Part shown: in pieces, positions 33,845 to 42,533 of the stretch
Position numbering within the stretch: the first letter of the stretch is position 1
How the letters are laid out: each line of letters begins with the position of its first letter
Assembly (NCBI GenBank): GCA_050013875.1
Contig: JBEKEK010000014.1
Coordinates: forward strand, 15,879 to 79,878
DNA: 64,000 nt
Source: Trebonia sp050013875
GTDB taxonomy: Bacteria > Actinomycetota > Actinomycetes > Streptosporangiales > Streptosporangiaceae
Direction: 5' to 3'
The notes under the pieces: model-generated
The model's database searches: none
Seen by the model: the letters and a program-made list of their open reading frames with translations, nothing else
Told to the model about the DNA's origin: nothing
Program-made: the position numbers and the translations under genes

Positions 33845-34942
33845 ATGACAAGCGCTCTTACTGACGCTCGGTCCGAGCCGGTGTCCGGCACCCTCGCCGC
33901 GGCGTTGCGCCGGTCGGCGGAGATCGAGGCGGTGCTAGGCGAAGACGCGCGTGCGTTCCGAATCCTGACCGGCGACCGGCCGACCGGGCACCTGCACCTC
34001 GGGCACTACTTCGGGACCCTCCGCAACCGGGTGCGGCTGCAGGACGCGGGGGCCGGGGTACTGGTGCTCATCGCCGACTACCAGGTGCTGACCGACCGGG
34101 ACAGCGCGCAGCGGCTTGACGATCACGTGCTCGGGCTGGTGCTCGACTACCTGGCGATCGGGATCGACCCGGCCCGGTCGGTCATCTTCGCGCACAGCGC
34201 GGTGCCGGAACTGAACCAGCTCCTGCTGCCGTTCCTTTCCCTGGTGACGGTGCCCGAGCTGCGGCGCAACCCGACCGTGAAGGACGAGATCGCGCACTCG
34301 CGGCAGGCATCGGTGAGCGGGCTGATGTTCAGCTACCCGGTGCACCAGGCGGCCGACATCCTGTTCTGCAAGGCGAACCTGGTGCCGGTCGGGCAGGATC
34401 AGCTGCCGCATGTTGAGGTCACCCGGCTGATCGCACGCCGGTTCAACGAGCGCTACCCGGGAGCCGGCGGCACCCCCGTCTTCCCGCTGCCGGACGCGCT
34501 GCTGTCGGACGCGCCGCTGCTGCTCGGCACCGACGGCGGCAAGATGTCCAAGTCGCGCGGCAACGCGATCGAGCTGCGCGCCACCGCCGACCAGACGGCC
34601 GCGCTGATCAGGGGGGCGAAGACCGACTCGATCCGGCGCATCAGCTACGACCCCGCGTCCCGGCCGGAGGTCTCCTCGCTGGTGCTGCTGGCGGCGCTGT
34701 CGGCCGGGCGCGACCCGGCTGCCCTCGCCGACGAGATCGGCGACGGCGGCGCGGCGGCGCTCAAGCGGGTGGCGACCGAGGCCGTCAACGAACGGTTCGC
34801 GCCGATCCGCGCCCGCCGGGCAGAGCTGGCGGCCGACCCGGGGTACCCCCGCCAGGTGCTCGGCGACGGCTGCGGCCGGGCCCGCGCCATCGCCGAGGAG
34901 ACGCTGTCGGAGGTGCGCGCGGCAATGGGCATGCGCTATTGA
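33845..34942 (+). CDS. trpS: Tryptophanyl-tRNA synthetase, auxiliary type
   Basis: Class I synthetase of 365 residues. The HIGH motif appears in GDRPTGHLHLGHYFGTLRNR and KMSKS in GTDGGKMSKSRGNAIELRA; PVGQDQLPHVEVTR is the tRNA/adenylate region. The GDRPTG...LRNRVRLQDAG style resembles the second, auxiliary TrpRS group (Deinococcus TrpRS II and the indolmycin-resistant Streptomyces enzyme) rather than the housekeeping copy (from memory, not from a search). In Streptomyces, such an auxiliary gene is controlled by ribosome-mediated attenuation, which fits the leader here. Start ATG 33845 follows AAGGAGG. Confidence 0.95.
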   Translation: MTSALTDARSEPVSGTLAAALRRSAEIEAVLGEDARAFRILTGDRPTGHLHLGHYFGTLRNRVRLQDAGAGVLVLIADYQVLTDRDSAQRLDDHVLGLVLDYLAIGIDPARSVIFAHSAVPELNQLLLPFLSLVTVPELRRNPTVKDEIAHSRQASVSGLMFSYPVHQAADILFCKANLVPVGQDQLPHVEVTRLIARRFNERYPGAGGTPVFPLPDALLSDAPLLLGTDGGKMSKSRGNAIELRATADQTAALIRGAKTDSIRRISYDPASRPEVSSLVLLAALSAGRDPAALADEIGDGGAAALKRVATEAVNERFAPIRARRAELAADPGYPRQVLGDGCGRARAIAEETLSEVRAAMGMRY

Positions 34943-35093
34943 TCATTGCTGCTGCGGGGCGATAACAACGCGGACGCCATATCGCGTTGTCAGCGCCCGG
35001 TTGCTTTCGTAATCCTAACGGCCCGCACGCGAACCGGGACGTCCTGCGATCCGTGTTAAAGGATGATAAGAAACGATCCGGGAGCGCACCACC

Positions 35094-36698
35094 ATGAGCA
35101 ACTGGGACCTTGGCTTCGGCCGGGAGTCGGCCGATAGCTACGAGCCGCGCCATTCTCCGCAACCCGGGGGACCGGGCGGAGCAGCCTTCCGTTTCATTGA
35201 GCCCGGGTGGACAGGCGGTCAGGGATGGCCGGGGGCCGAGGATTACCCGGGCGACGACGGCGAGCCGTGCGACCCAGAGGACGCGCAGGACGCTCCCTAT
35301 CCGATCACCTACGAACGCGATGTCTTCGACGGGGGCCCGTCCTGGCCGACCACGCCAGGGCTGGCCACGTCAGGGCTGGCCACGTCAGGGCTGGCCACGC
35401 CGCCTCCACCGACCTCGACCTCGACCCCGACCCCGCCGCTGACGCCGCCGCCGCCGCCGCGCCAGCCTTGGCCGGCCGCCCCGCCTCCCTTCGAGCTGTT
35501 CGGCGGCGACCCGTACGTTAGCGGCGCGGACCTAACGCCCGCGCCGAACCTGAGCGGCCAGCCGGGCGAGGAACCGTGGCTGTCCGATCTGCGCGGGCCG
35601 TGGCGGGAACCGGGGGCAGGTTCCCGCCAACCGCGCTGGCTGATCCCGGCGGCCGTCGCCACGGTGGCGGCGGTCATCGGCGCCGCTTTCGTGTTCCTCA
35701 CCAGCGGTCACCCGAGCGCCCCGGCCGCCTCCGGCGGGGTTAAGCCCACGATGCTGTCCACCTCCGTGGCCAGCCCTCCCGTGAGCAGTCCCACCCCGGC
35801 GCCGAGGAAGACCGCCGTCGCCGCGGCGCCGCCGCTGACCCTGACCGCCGCCGAGGCCGCGCTGGCCGCCTATACGACCGTCAACAACAGCGCGAACGCG
35901 CAGCGCAGCGACTCAGAGCTGGCCATGGTCGAGACCGGCGGCAGCTACGCGATCGACGCGGGCCTCTACCAGGTCCAGCGGGCGGACGGCGCGGCGCCGT
36001 ACCCGGCGTTCGCTCCCGCGACGGCGACGTACTACATCCCGGGCGCCGAGCCCGCCGGCGGGCCGCGTTGGTTCGTCGCACGGGTCGCCAACGCGTTCTC
36101 CGCCAACCCGAAGAAGGTCACCTCAACCGAGTACCTGCTGTTCACTCAGACCGGGCCCGGCGGCACCTGGCGGAACGCGGTCGAGCCCTACCTGCTGCCA
36201 GGAGCGGACGCCCCGCAGATCGCGATCGGCGGCAACGGGCTCGCGACCGCGGTCAGCGTCACCTCGGCCTCCCTGGCCACCGCGCCCGGCCAGCTCGCGG
36301 GGCTGACCGCGGCATCGCTCGACGACGCCGGCCGCGCCGTCAGCGTCCCAGAACCCGGCGATCTGGCCGACCGCTCCGACCAGAAGCTCTGGCAGGGCAA
36401 GCTACCGACGGCGACCGTCACTGACACGCACGCGTCCGCCACCGGGAGCCAGACGTTCGCCCTGCGCACCACCAACGGCGGCGCGCTGGTCTTCTACACC
36501 GACTCCGCCGAGCTGACAATCACCCCGCCGGCCGGCTCGGAACTCCGCCTAACCGTCCCCGGCCTCTACTCCCAAACCCAGGCACTCAACAGCGCCGGCC
36601 TGACCTACCTTGACCAGTTCGCCAGCTACGATCCCCCGGCCAACGCCGGCGTCCCGACCGTCCTGGCCAGCTACTCAGGCCTCACCGGCAAAAACTAA
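35094..36698 (+). CDS. Single-pass membrane protein with large extracytoplasmic domain
   Basis: A 534-residue protein. The Pro/Gly-rich cytoplasmic half (1-180) begins MSNWDLGFGRES and contains YPITYERD and EPWLSDLRGPWRE, with a run of three GLATS pentapeptides. One transmembrane helix (~182-203, LIPAAVATVAAVIGAAFVFL) leads to an Ala/Pro/Ser stalk and a folded ~300-residue outer domain (LTLTAAEAALAAYTTVNNSA to FASYDPP). I cannot name the family with confidence; uncharacterised actinobacterial domains of this sort exist. A shorter paralogue follows. Confidence 0.78.
   Translation: MSNWDLGFGRESADSYEPRHSPQPGGPGGAAFRFIEPGWTGGQGWPGAEDYPGDDGEPCDPEDAQDAPYPITYERDVFDGGPSWPTTPGLATSGLATSGLATPPPPTSTSTPTPPLTPPPPPRQPWPAAPPPFELFGGDPYVSGADLTPAPNLSGQPGEEPWLSDLRGPWREPGAGSRQPRWLIPAAVATVAAVIGAAFVFLTSGHPSAPAASGGVKPTMLSTSVASPPVSSPTPAPRKTAVAAAPPLTLTAAEAALAAYTTVNNSANAQRSDSELAMVETGGSYAIDAGLYQVQRADGAAPYPAFAPATATYYIPGAEPAGGPRWFVARVANAFSANPKKVTSTEYLLFTQTGPGGTWRNAVEPYLLPGADAPQIAIGGNGLATAVSVTSASLATAPGQLAGLTAASLDDAGRAVSVPEPGDLADRSDQKLWQGKLPTATVTDTHASATGSQTFALRTTNGGALVFYTDSAELTITPPAGSELRLTVPGLYSQTQALNSAGLTYLDQFASYDPPANAGVPTVLASYSGLTGKN
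35358..35402. repeat. 15-bp in-frame tandem repeat
   Basis: Three copies of AGGGCTGGCCACGTC, encoding Gly-Leu-Ala-Thr-Ser in the proline-rich cytoplasmic part of the membrane protein. Confidence 0.88.
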
Positions 36699-36793
36699 CC
36701 CGCATTCCGCATTCATGGCAGCCGCGGACGCGAACCGGCGCGTCCCGCTATCCGTGATGCATGGCGAAAGACTAACCCTGGAGAGCGCCCGCC

Positions 36794-37711
36794 ATGAGCA
36801 ACTGGGACTTTGGCCACGGCCGCCACGAGCCGGCCGATCGCCGCGAGCCGCGGTCCCCGCGGTTCCCGCGCTCCCCGGGGTCCCCGGGGTCCCCGGGGGC
36901 AACAGGCGGCCGCCAGGGTGATGACGGCGAGCTGTACGACCCGCCCTACCCGATCACCTACGAGCGAGACGATTCCGGCCCGCCGTCCTGGCAGGCGCCG
37001 CTCTCCTCCTCCGGCCCCCGGCGCGCCGCCGCCAGGCCAACCTCGCCCGGGCGGGCTATGCCCCCGCGGCCCGGGCTCCGGCCGGACCGTCCTGGTTCCG
37101 CCCCGCCCTGGCCGGCCGCATCCAGGCCCGCCGCATCGCAGGACACGCCCTGGCCGGCCGTCCCGCCTCCCGCCTCCAGTTTCGGCGGCGACCAGTACGC
37201 GGGCGGAGCCAGCGGCTACGCGGGCGATCAGCGCCGCTACGACGAGGGGCCGCGCGGCTTCGACGAGAGGCGGCGCGGCTACCCGGAGAGGAACAGCGGC
37301 TACGCGGATCGGCAGCGCGGCAATCCGGGCGGACCTCGCAGCGGGATGCACGCCGGCAGCGGGATGCACGCTGACAACCGGATGCACGCTGACAACCGGA
37401 TGCACGCTGACAACCGGATGCACGCTGACAACCGGATGCACGCCGGCAGCCCGGCGGGCGGCGAACCGTGGCTGAGCGATCCGCGCGGGCCGCGCCGCGA
37501 CGGCCGCTGGTGGGACCCGGACTCGTGGGCCGGCTGGCAACATTGGCTGATCGCGGTGGGCGTCGCCGTGGCGGCTGCCCTCATCGGCGCCGCGCTCGTG
37601 CTGCTCACCGGCACCCACGCAAGCGCGTCGGCCGCCGTCGGGGCGCCACTGCCGCTGATCGCCGCCTCAGCCTTCACAGCCGGTCAATCAGGCCTCACCA
37701 GCAATGGCTAG
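36794..37711 (+). CDS. Truncated paralogue of the preceding membrane protein
   Basis: A 305-residue protein sharing the N-terminal MSNWDFGHGR, the PPYPITYERD motif, the PWPAVPPP and GGEPWLSDPRGPRRD segments and one transmembrane helix (~250-272) with the gene upstream. It ends about 30 residues after the helix, so the extracytoplasmic domain is gone. An 18-bp tandem array encodes GMHADN-like hexapeptides. The upstream regions of both genes are also similar (CGCGAACCGG...CGTCC...ATCCGTG), so the whole transcription unit was duplicated. GGAGAGCG precedes the ATG. Confidence 0.75.
   Translation: MSNWDFGHGRHEPADRREPRSPRFPRSPGSPGSPGATGGRQGDDGELYDPPYPITYERDDSGPPSWQAPLSSSGPRRAAARPTSPGRAMPPRPGLRPDRPGSAPPWPAASRPAASQDTPWPAVPPPASSFGGDQYAGGASGYAGDQRRYDEGPRGFDERRRGYPERNSGYADRQRGNPGGPRSGMHAGSGMHADNRMHADNRMHADNRMHADNRMHAGSPAGGEPWLSDPRGPRRDGRWWDPDSWAGWQHWLIAVGVAVAAALIGAALVLLTGTHASASAAVGAPLPLIAASAFTAGQSGLTSNG
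37343..37450. repeat. 18-bp in-frame tandem repeat
   Basis: Six copies of (G/C)GGATGCACGCTGACAAC or its GCCGGCAGC-ending variant, encoding (G/R)MHADN or (G/R)MHAGS hexapeptides. The outer copies are the GCCGGCAGC variant. Confidence 0.92.
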
Positions 37712-37766
37712 TACGACCTGTGCCGGCCAGGCTTCCGGCTACGCCCTAGCAGCAAGCGATCCGAGC

Positions 37767-37821
37767 CCATCATCGTGGGTACTTCGGGTCGCGGGGAGCC
37801 CCCAAATACCCACGATGATGG
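37767..37821. terminator. Bidirectional stem-loop between convergent genes
   Basis: CCATCATCGTGGGTA (37767-37781) and its exact complement TACCCACGATGATGG (37807-37821) form a perfect 15-bp stem with a 25-nt loop that holds a further GGG/CCC helix. No T-run, as is common for actinomycete terminators. Confidence 0.7.
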
Positions 37822-37834
37822 CCCGTCGAGTGGG

Positions 37835-38662
37835 TTAGGCCCCCGCCGGGGTGCCCGGGATGGGGGCGTCAAGGGCCGGGAAGGTGAAGTCGCCGCCCAG
37901 GTAGCGGAAGACCGGGTCGTCGGGATCGGGTTCACCCTCGGCCGCGATCAGCTCGGCGGCGTAGACCTCGGCATCGTCGAGTGGCTGGTACCCAAGGGCG
38001 CGGGCGGCTTCCAGGGAGACCCAGCCGCCGCGGGTGTTGGCGGACACGCCGTAGATGACCTGGAAACCGGGAGACGGCACGGTCAGGCACGCCTCGAACA
38101 GGCGGCCCGCATCGTCCGGGGACAGCCAGCTGCCGAGCATCCGCGGACCGGTCGGGCGCTCGAAGCAGGACAGGATCCGGACGCAGACGGCGTCCAGCCC
38201 GTACCGGCGCGCGTACAGCGCGGCGACCGCCTCGCCCGCCGCCTTGGACGCACCGTAATAGGTGTCAGGTGCCGGGTAGGCGAAGTCGGGTACGGGAAAG
38301 GCTGATCGCGGTGTGAACCCGACCGCGTGGTTGGACGAGGCGAACACCACCCGCGGTACCCCCGCCCGGCGGGCGGCCTCGAAGACCGTGTAGGTGCCGT
38401 TGATGTTCACGTCGAGGATGCGCTCCCACGACGACTCGGTCGCGATGCCGCCGAGGTGGATGACGGCTTCCACGCCGGCACAGGCGGCGGTCATCGCGGC
38501 CATGTCGGTCACCGACGCGGTCTCGCCCTCCTCGCCAGGACCGAGCGGTTCTGGCAGCGGGATGACGTCAATCAGACGCAGCACCCGGCCGGGCGCGGCC
38601 AGCCGCGAACGGAGAAATGTCCCGATGCGGCCCGCGGCTCCGGTGATGAGGATGGTCGGCAC
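37835..38662 (-). CDS. NAD-dependent epimerase/dehydratase (uronate-dehydrogenase-like SDR)
   Basis: A 275-residue extended SDR: ILITGAAGRIGTFLRSRL (NAD-binding GxxGxxG), VIHLGGIATESSWERILDVN, ASSNHAVGF and the catalytic YYGASKAAGEAVAALYA (YxxxK). The HAVGF and SWLSPDDAGRLF segments are like uronate dehydrogenases and related sugar-acid oxidoreductases. It may act on a uronic acid, which would suit the secreted lyase 20 kb away, but that is only a suggestion. Single gene. Confidence 0.88.
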   Translation of the reverse strand: MPTILITGAAGRIGTFLRSRLAAPGRVLRLIDVIPLPEPLGPGEEGETASVTDMAAMTAACAGVEAVIHLGGIATESSWERILDVNINGTYTVFEAARRAGVPRVVFASSNHAVGFTPRSAFPVPDFAYPAPDTYYGASKAAGEAVAALYARRYGLDAVCVRILSCFERPTGPRMLGSWLSPDDAGRLFEACLTVPSPGFQVIYGVSANTRGGWVSLEAARALGYQPLDDAEVYAAELIAAEGEPDPDDPVFRYLGGDFTFPALDAPIPGTPAGA

Positions 38663-38862
38663 GGATCAAGAACTTACCGCACAAGAGCCCCGCAACGCGC
38701 GGCCCTCCCCAGCCGGCCAGGCTGAACCGCGTGCCGGTCGGTCGGCTGCTTCCGCGAGCCCGCCGAAGGCGTGTCCTCCGGCTACCACCGGCCGGCCCGC
38801 GGCACAGTCGTGAACGGCCGCCGGGCGTCCTTGCCTGGCGGCCGTTCACGGGCCTGCTGGTG

Positions 38863-39567
38863 CTAGCTGACCGGCTTCGCTTCCCGGATCCCCTGAGCGG
38901 GCACGCTGTCAGGGATGACCGGCGGCCTCGGCTGCTGGCTGCGTATCCACCGGTCGACCACCTGGCTTGACTCCCAGGAGGTGATCAGCGCGTACCGGGG
39001 ACTCGGGCCCGGGTGCCAGACCACGTGCCAGAGCCGCTCGGTGTCGATGACCAGCTGCGTGCCCGGGTGCAGCCGGATCCTGGTCTCGGTGCGCGGGTCG
39101 TCCTTGTCCTCGCGCAAGATGAAGACGGACTTGTCGGCGGCGTTGTCAAGCTCGAGCCAGGACCGGACCACCCAGCCGGTCCCTTCCGGGTTGAGCCGGT
39201 TGTTGTCGTCGCGGTGCAGCTGGCGCACTGCCTCGGCCTCGCTGCTCGGGTTGAGCTTGATGACGCGGACCCGGCCGTAGTTCCCGCCGACGGCTTCCAC
39301 GTACTTGGCCAGGGTCGGCGCGACGGTGCGGTTCTCGGTCCACAGGCCGTCCTTGTCCGCCTTCCCGTGATCCCAGAAACCACGGCAGTCCATCTCACCG
39401 GTCGCCGAAGCCAGCGGCGCGAAGTTGGTGTCGCCGCCGCTCTTCCAGTTCAAGTACGTGAGCGATTCCCACTCGGCCGGAGAGATCTCCGGTCCGTCAT
39501 AGTCGCGGAGCACGGCATAGCCGGTCTTCGTAAGGATGTCGAGCTTACGGTGCATGATCCCCCTCAT
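38863..39567 (-). CDS. Fe(II)/2-oxoglutarate oxygenase-like (cupin-fold) protein
   Basis: A protein of about 230 residues. A jelly-roll core is suggested by RQLHRDDNNRLNPEG (HxD-type metal ligands), RSWLELDNAADKSVFIL and RLHPGTQLVIDTERLWHVVW, where His and a following Arg (PSPRYALITSW) would complete a His-Asp-His...Arg site. This fits asparaginyl/aspartyl-hydroxylase-like oxygenases, but the assignment rests on motif order only. ATG 39567 or ATG 39555 (AGGGGG just upstream) may be the start. It is divergent from a methyltransferase. Confidence 0.62.
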   Translation of the reverse strand: MRGIMHRKLDILTKTGYAVLRDYDGPEISPAEWESLTYLNWKSGGDTNFAPLASATGEMDCRGFWDHGKADKDGLWTENRTVAPTLAKYVEAVGGNYGRVRVIKLNPSSEAEAVRQLHRDDNNRLNPEGTGWVVRSWLELDNAADKSVFILREDKDDPRTETRIRLHPGTQLVIDTERLWHVVWHPGPSPRYALITSWESSQVVDRWIRSQQPRPPVIPDSVPAQGIREAKPVS

Positions 39568-39704
39568 CCTGTTGCCCCGTCGCCAGCGAGCGACGACATA
39601 CCCCCAACTACATAGAGTCAAGCGAAGTAACTTTCAGTGACTTTTTTTTCATCACGAGGCGTACGGCGGCGTGCCGCTGGGTAACCGCTAGCCGGGGGTG
39701 GATC

Positions 39705-40625
39705 GTGACCACAGAAAGCACCGCCGGGCGGAACACCGGCATCTACAACGACCCGCTATTTAACTACGCACAGTTCTGGACGGGCCGCGACTACGAGCAC
39801 CAGGCCGAGCTCGTCGCGCTGCGCCGGCTGCTGTCCGGACATCGCTACCAGCACGCGGCGGACATCGGCGGCGGTTTCGGCCGGCTGGCCGTGATCCTTA
39901 CCGAATACGCGGACCGGGTCACCCTGGTCGACCCGAGCACCCAGCAGCTCGGCCTGTCCCGGGAGATCTTCCCCGGCCTGCTCTTCGAGCGGGAGCTCGC
40001 AGAAGCCGCCAAGCTGCCGTTCGACGACGACAGCATCGACCTCGCCGTCATGGTCCGGGTGCTGCACCACCTGCCCGACCCGGACAACGAGCTCGCGGAA
40101 CTGGCCCGGGTGCTGCGGCCTGGCGGGCACGCCATCGTTGAGGTGGCCAACTCGGCGCACGCGGGGCGCCGGGTGGCCGCGCTGCTGCGCGGGCAGAGCA
40201 TTCCCGCGGACCCGGTCGACATCCGCTCCGCGGAGTCCCGGCGCCGGGGCGGCGCTCCTTATGTCAACCATCACCCGCGCACCATCATCGGGCAGCTCGC
40301 CGCCGTCGGCCTCGAGGTCCGGCAGACCCTGTCGGCTTCCAACTTCCGGCACCCGGTGGCCAAGGCGCTCGTCCCGCACCGCGCGCTGCTGGCCGCGGAA
40401 CGCGCGGTGCAGCAGCCGCTGGCCGCCATCCACTTCGGGCCGAGCGTGTTCCTGATGCTGGAGAAGCGGCCGACGGCCGACTTAATCGACGTGCCGCCCG
40501 GACGACGTCGCGGTGCTCGCGGATCGCCTGCTCGGGCGTGTACCCCGGCGGGACACGGAACCCGCAGTAGAGCGCCACGCCGAAGTCGGGCAGGAACTTC
40601 AACGCGGTGGCCGACCGCCGCCTGA
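39705..40625 (+). CDS. SAM-dependent methyltransferase with antisense tail
   Basis: Class I methyltransferase: HAADIGGGFGRLAVIL (motif I), VTLVDPSTQQLGLSREIFPG, AVMVRVLHHLPDPDNELAEL and VLRPGGHAIVEVANSAHAGR. The enzyme proper ends near LMLEKRP (about residue 258). No stop occurs there, and ~48 Arg/Gly-rich residues are read from DNA antisense to the end of the next gene. GTG 39705 follows GGGGGTGG. It is divergent from the 2OG-oxygenase-like gene, and a shared pathway is possible. Confidence 0.83.
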   Translation: MTTESTAGRNTGIYNDPLFNYAQFWTGRDYEHQAELVALRRLLSGHRYQHAADIGGGFGRLAVILTEYADRVTLVDPSTQQLGLSREIFPGLLFERELAEAAKLPFDDDSIDLAVMVRVLHHLPDPDNELAELARVLRPGGHAIVEVANSAHAGRRVAALLRGQSIPADPVDIRSAESRRRGGAPYVNHHPRTIIGQLAAVGLEVRQTLSASNFRHPVAKALVPHRALLAAERAVQQPLAAIHFGPSVFLMLEKRPTADLIDVPPGRRRGARGSPARACTPAGHGTRSRAPRRSRAGTSTRWPTAA

Positions 40626-41541
40626 GCCCGGCCTCGCCGTCGAGCGGTATTGCGATGCCGAGGAAGACCCGGGCGTCACCGACCGAGAGCCCGGACAGCG
40701 GGGCGAAGAACGACTCGTCCTCGCTGCGCAGGTACCGCGGCCCGGCCATGTGCACCCAGTCGGCCGGGCGGCCGGAGGCCGCGTGCGCGTAGTTAGCCAT
40801 CCGCACCAGGACGGACATGTCCCGCGCCTCGTACATCGGCCACTCAGGGAATGTCCCGTAGCACAGGTGATAGCCGACGAGCGCCTCGTCGGGAACCAGC
40901 CGCGGCAGCGTGTCGACCGCGGTGGCGAAGCGCTCCCAGCCGTCGCCGGCCGCCCATGGCAGCACCCCCTCGATGTCGAGGGTCTCGTAGGCGATGTCCC
41001 ACTGGATCGCAAGCTCGCCGGGCGGGATCGCCTCCGTCAGCCGTGCGATCTCGCGCGCGACCAGGTCGGCATAGCCGGGGAAGGCGACCGGGTAGTCGGC
41101 CGCGAAGTCGGCGTGCAGCCCGTTCAGCGCGCTGACCGGGAACGGGAGCCCGATCTGGAACCGGAGCCCGGCCGGGATGACTCCCTCGTCGCGCAGCCGG
41201 CTGAACACCTGCCAGGAGGCGATCGCATCGTCGATCCGGGGCCAGGAGTCCCAGGTCACGGCGGACACGCCGGGCTTGAGGGCGAACACCGGAGTCTCGT
41301 ACATGTGCCGGGGAATCCCGGTCGGCGACGTCGTCTCGACCACCGTCTCGATCGCCGGGTTCGGCCGGACCAGGCGCTCCCGCTCGTACCCGACCCACGA
41401 CGAGCGGGGCCCGGTCTCACCGTCGGGCAGCGCGAAGACCAGGTCGGAGTAGTAATGCGCGGCGGCCCGCAGCGCCTCTTCTGTCGACGTCGCGGGCAGG
41501 CTGCCGACCAGCAGCAGGTCGGCGGTGACTCTGGGGGACAT
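40285..41541 (-). CDS. MetE/UROD-fold-like conserved protein with antisense tail
   Basis: A 418-residue protein whose first ~345 residues form a plausible (beta/alpha)8 protein: LLLVGSLPATSTEEALRAAA, YYSDLVFALPDGETGPRSSW, AIQWDIAYETLDIEGVLPWA, LVGYHLCYGTFPEWPMYEAR and ADWVHMAGPRYLR. Motif order recalls cobalamin-independent methionine synthase and uroporphyrinogen decarboxylase relatives, without the full MetE zinc site. The last ~70 residues are Arg/Pro/Ala-rich and antisense to the convergent methyltransferase (341-bp overlap). ATG 41541 is followed closely by the divergent LLM gene. Confidence 0.72.
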   Translation of the reverse strand: MSPRVTADLLLVGSLPATSTEEALRAAAHYYSDLVFALPDGETGPRSSWVGYERERLVRPNPAIETVVETTSPTGIPRHMYETPVFALKPGVSAVTWDSWPRIDDAIASWQVFSRLRDEGVIPAGLRFQIGLPFPVSALNGLHADFAADYPVAFPGYADLVAREIARLTEAIPPGELAIQWDIAYETLDIEGVLPWAAGDGWERFATAVDTLPRLVPDEALVGYHLCYGTFPEWPMYEARDMSVLVRMANYAHAASGRPADWVHMAGPRYLRSEDESFFAPLSGLSVGDARVFLGIAIPLDGEAGLRRRSATALKFLPDFGVALYCGFRVPPGYTPEQAIREHRDVVRAARRLSRPSAASPASGTRSARSGWRPAAAAPRVPRPAARGAGRAPWPPGAGSWKPTGSAGPRGRRRRAAR

Positions 41542-41569
41542 CGGCGTCTCCTGAAATCAGCTAGGGGGA

Positions 41570-41581
41570 TATAACAAGATC
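41570..41581 (+). promoter_or_regulatory. Leaderless -10 element of the LLM oxidoreductase gene
   Basis: TATAAC, then 6 nt to ATG 41582; no ribosome-binding site between. Confidence 0.6.
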
Positions 41582-42478
41582 ATGGTGACTGCTGATGAAC
41601 TAAGGCGGGTCCTGGGTCCGGTCGGGATCTGGATGCCCCCGCCGGCCAGGGCCGGGGTAGACGCGGAGCGGTACGGGCGCGAGATCGAGGCGGCGGGTTT
41701 CACCTCGGCCTGGTTCCCGGGCATGAACTCCGCCGCGGATCTCGCGGCGGTTGAGCCGATGCTGGCCGCGACCGACCGGCTGGTGATCGGCACCGGCATC
41801 GCGAGCGTCTGGACGTGGACGCCGGCCGAGCTCGCCCGGGAGACGAGCCGGCTGGCGGCCGCTTACCCCGGGCGCTTCATCCTCGGCCTCGGCGTCAGCC
41901 ACGCGCCGGGGGTGGAGGCGACCGGCCAGGCGTACGTGAAACCGTACTCGAAAATGGTCCAGTTCCTCGACGAACTGCCCGGGCTCGACGCGCCGGTGGT
42001 GCTGGCCGCGCTCGGGCCGAGGATGCTCGAGCTGTCCCGCGACCGCACCATCGGCGCGCACCCCTACTTCGTCCCGCCGGAGCACACCGCGTACGCCCGG
42101 CGGGTGCTTGGCGCCCGGCCGCTGCTCATTCCCGAGCTCGCCGCGGCGCTCGCGCCGGGCGCGGAGGGTCTCGCCGCGGCGCGCGCGTACTCCCAGCGCT
42201 ACCTGGCGCTGCCGAACTACACCAACAACCTGAAGCGGTTCGGCTTCACCGACGCGGATATCGCCGGTGCGGGCAGCGACCGGCTGATCTCGCAGGTCGT
42301 CCCGAACGGGCCGGTGGCAACCGCGACCCAGCTGAGCGGGCACCTGGCCGCGGGGGCCGACCACGTGGTGGTTCAGCTGGTCACCAAGGGCGGTGCGTAC
42401 GATGCGGGCGGCCTGCGCGCCCTCGCCGACCTCATCGACGAGCTTCCCGAAGAGATAACGAGAAGCAACCTGACCTGA
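41582..42478 (+). CDS. LLM-class F420-dependent oxidoreductase
   Basis: A 298-residue luciferase-like (beta/alpha)8 protein: IEAAGFTSAWFPG, LVIGTGIASVWTWTPAELAR, GRFILGLGVSHAPGVEATG and VVQLVTKGGAY near the end. The short length and motif order fit the TIGR03620-type F420-dependent oxidoreductases of actinomycetes. Substrate unknown. It is followed by two ABC transporter genes on the same strand with 55 bp between, each having its own leaderless promoter. Confidence 0.9.
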   Translation: MVTADELRRVLGPVGIWMPPPARAGVDAERYGREIEAAGFTSAWFPGMNSAADLAAVEPMLAATDRLVIGTGIASVWTWTPAELARETSRLAAAYPGRFILGLGVSHAPGVEATGQAYVKPYSKMVQFLDELPGLDAPVVLAALGPRMLELSRDRTIGAHPYFVPPEHTAYARRVLGARPLLIPELAAALAPGAEGLAAARAYSQRYLALPNYTNNLKRFGFTDADIAGAGSDRLISQVVPNGPVATATQLSGHLAAGADHVVVQLVTKGGAYDAGGLRALADLIDELPEEITRSNLT

Positions 42479-42521
42479 AGAAGCGACAGGAAGTAACGAG
42501 AACCGACCGGCCCTGACGAAG

Positions 42522-42533
42522 TAGCATGGGCGC
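42522..42533 (+). promoter_or_regulatory. Leaderless -10 element of the ABC transporter operon
   Basis: TAGCAT, then 6 nt to GTG 42534. Confidence 0.55.
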
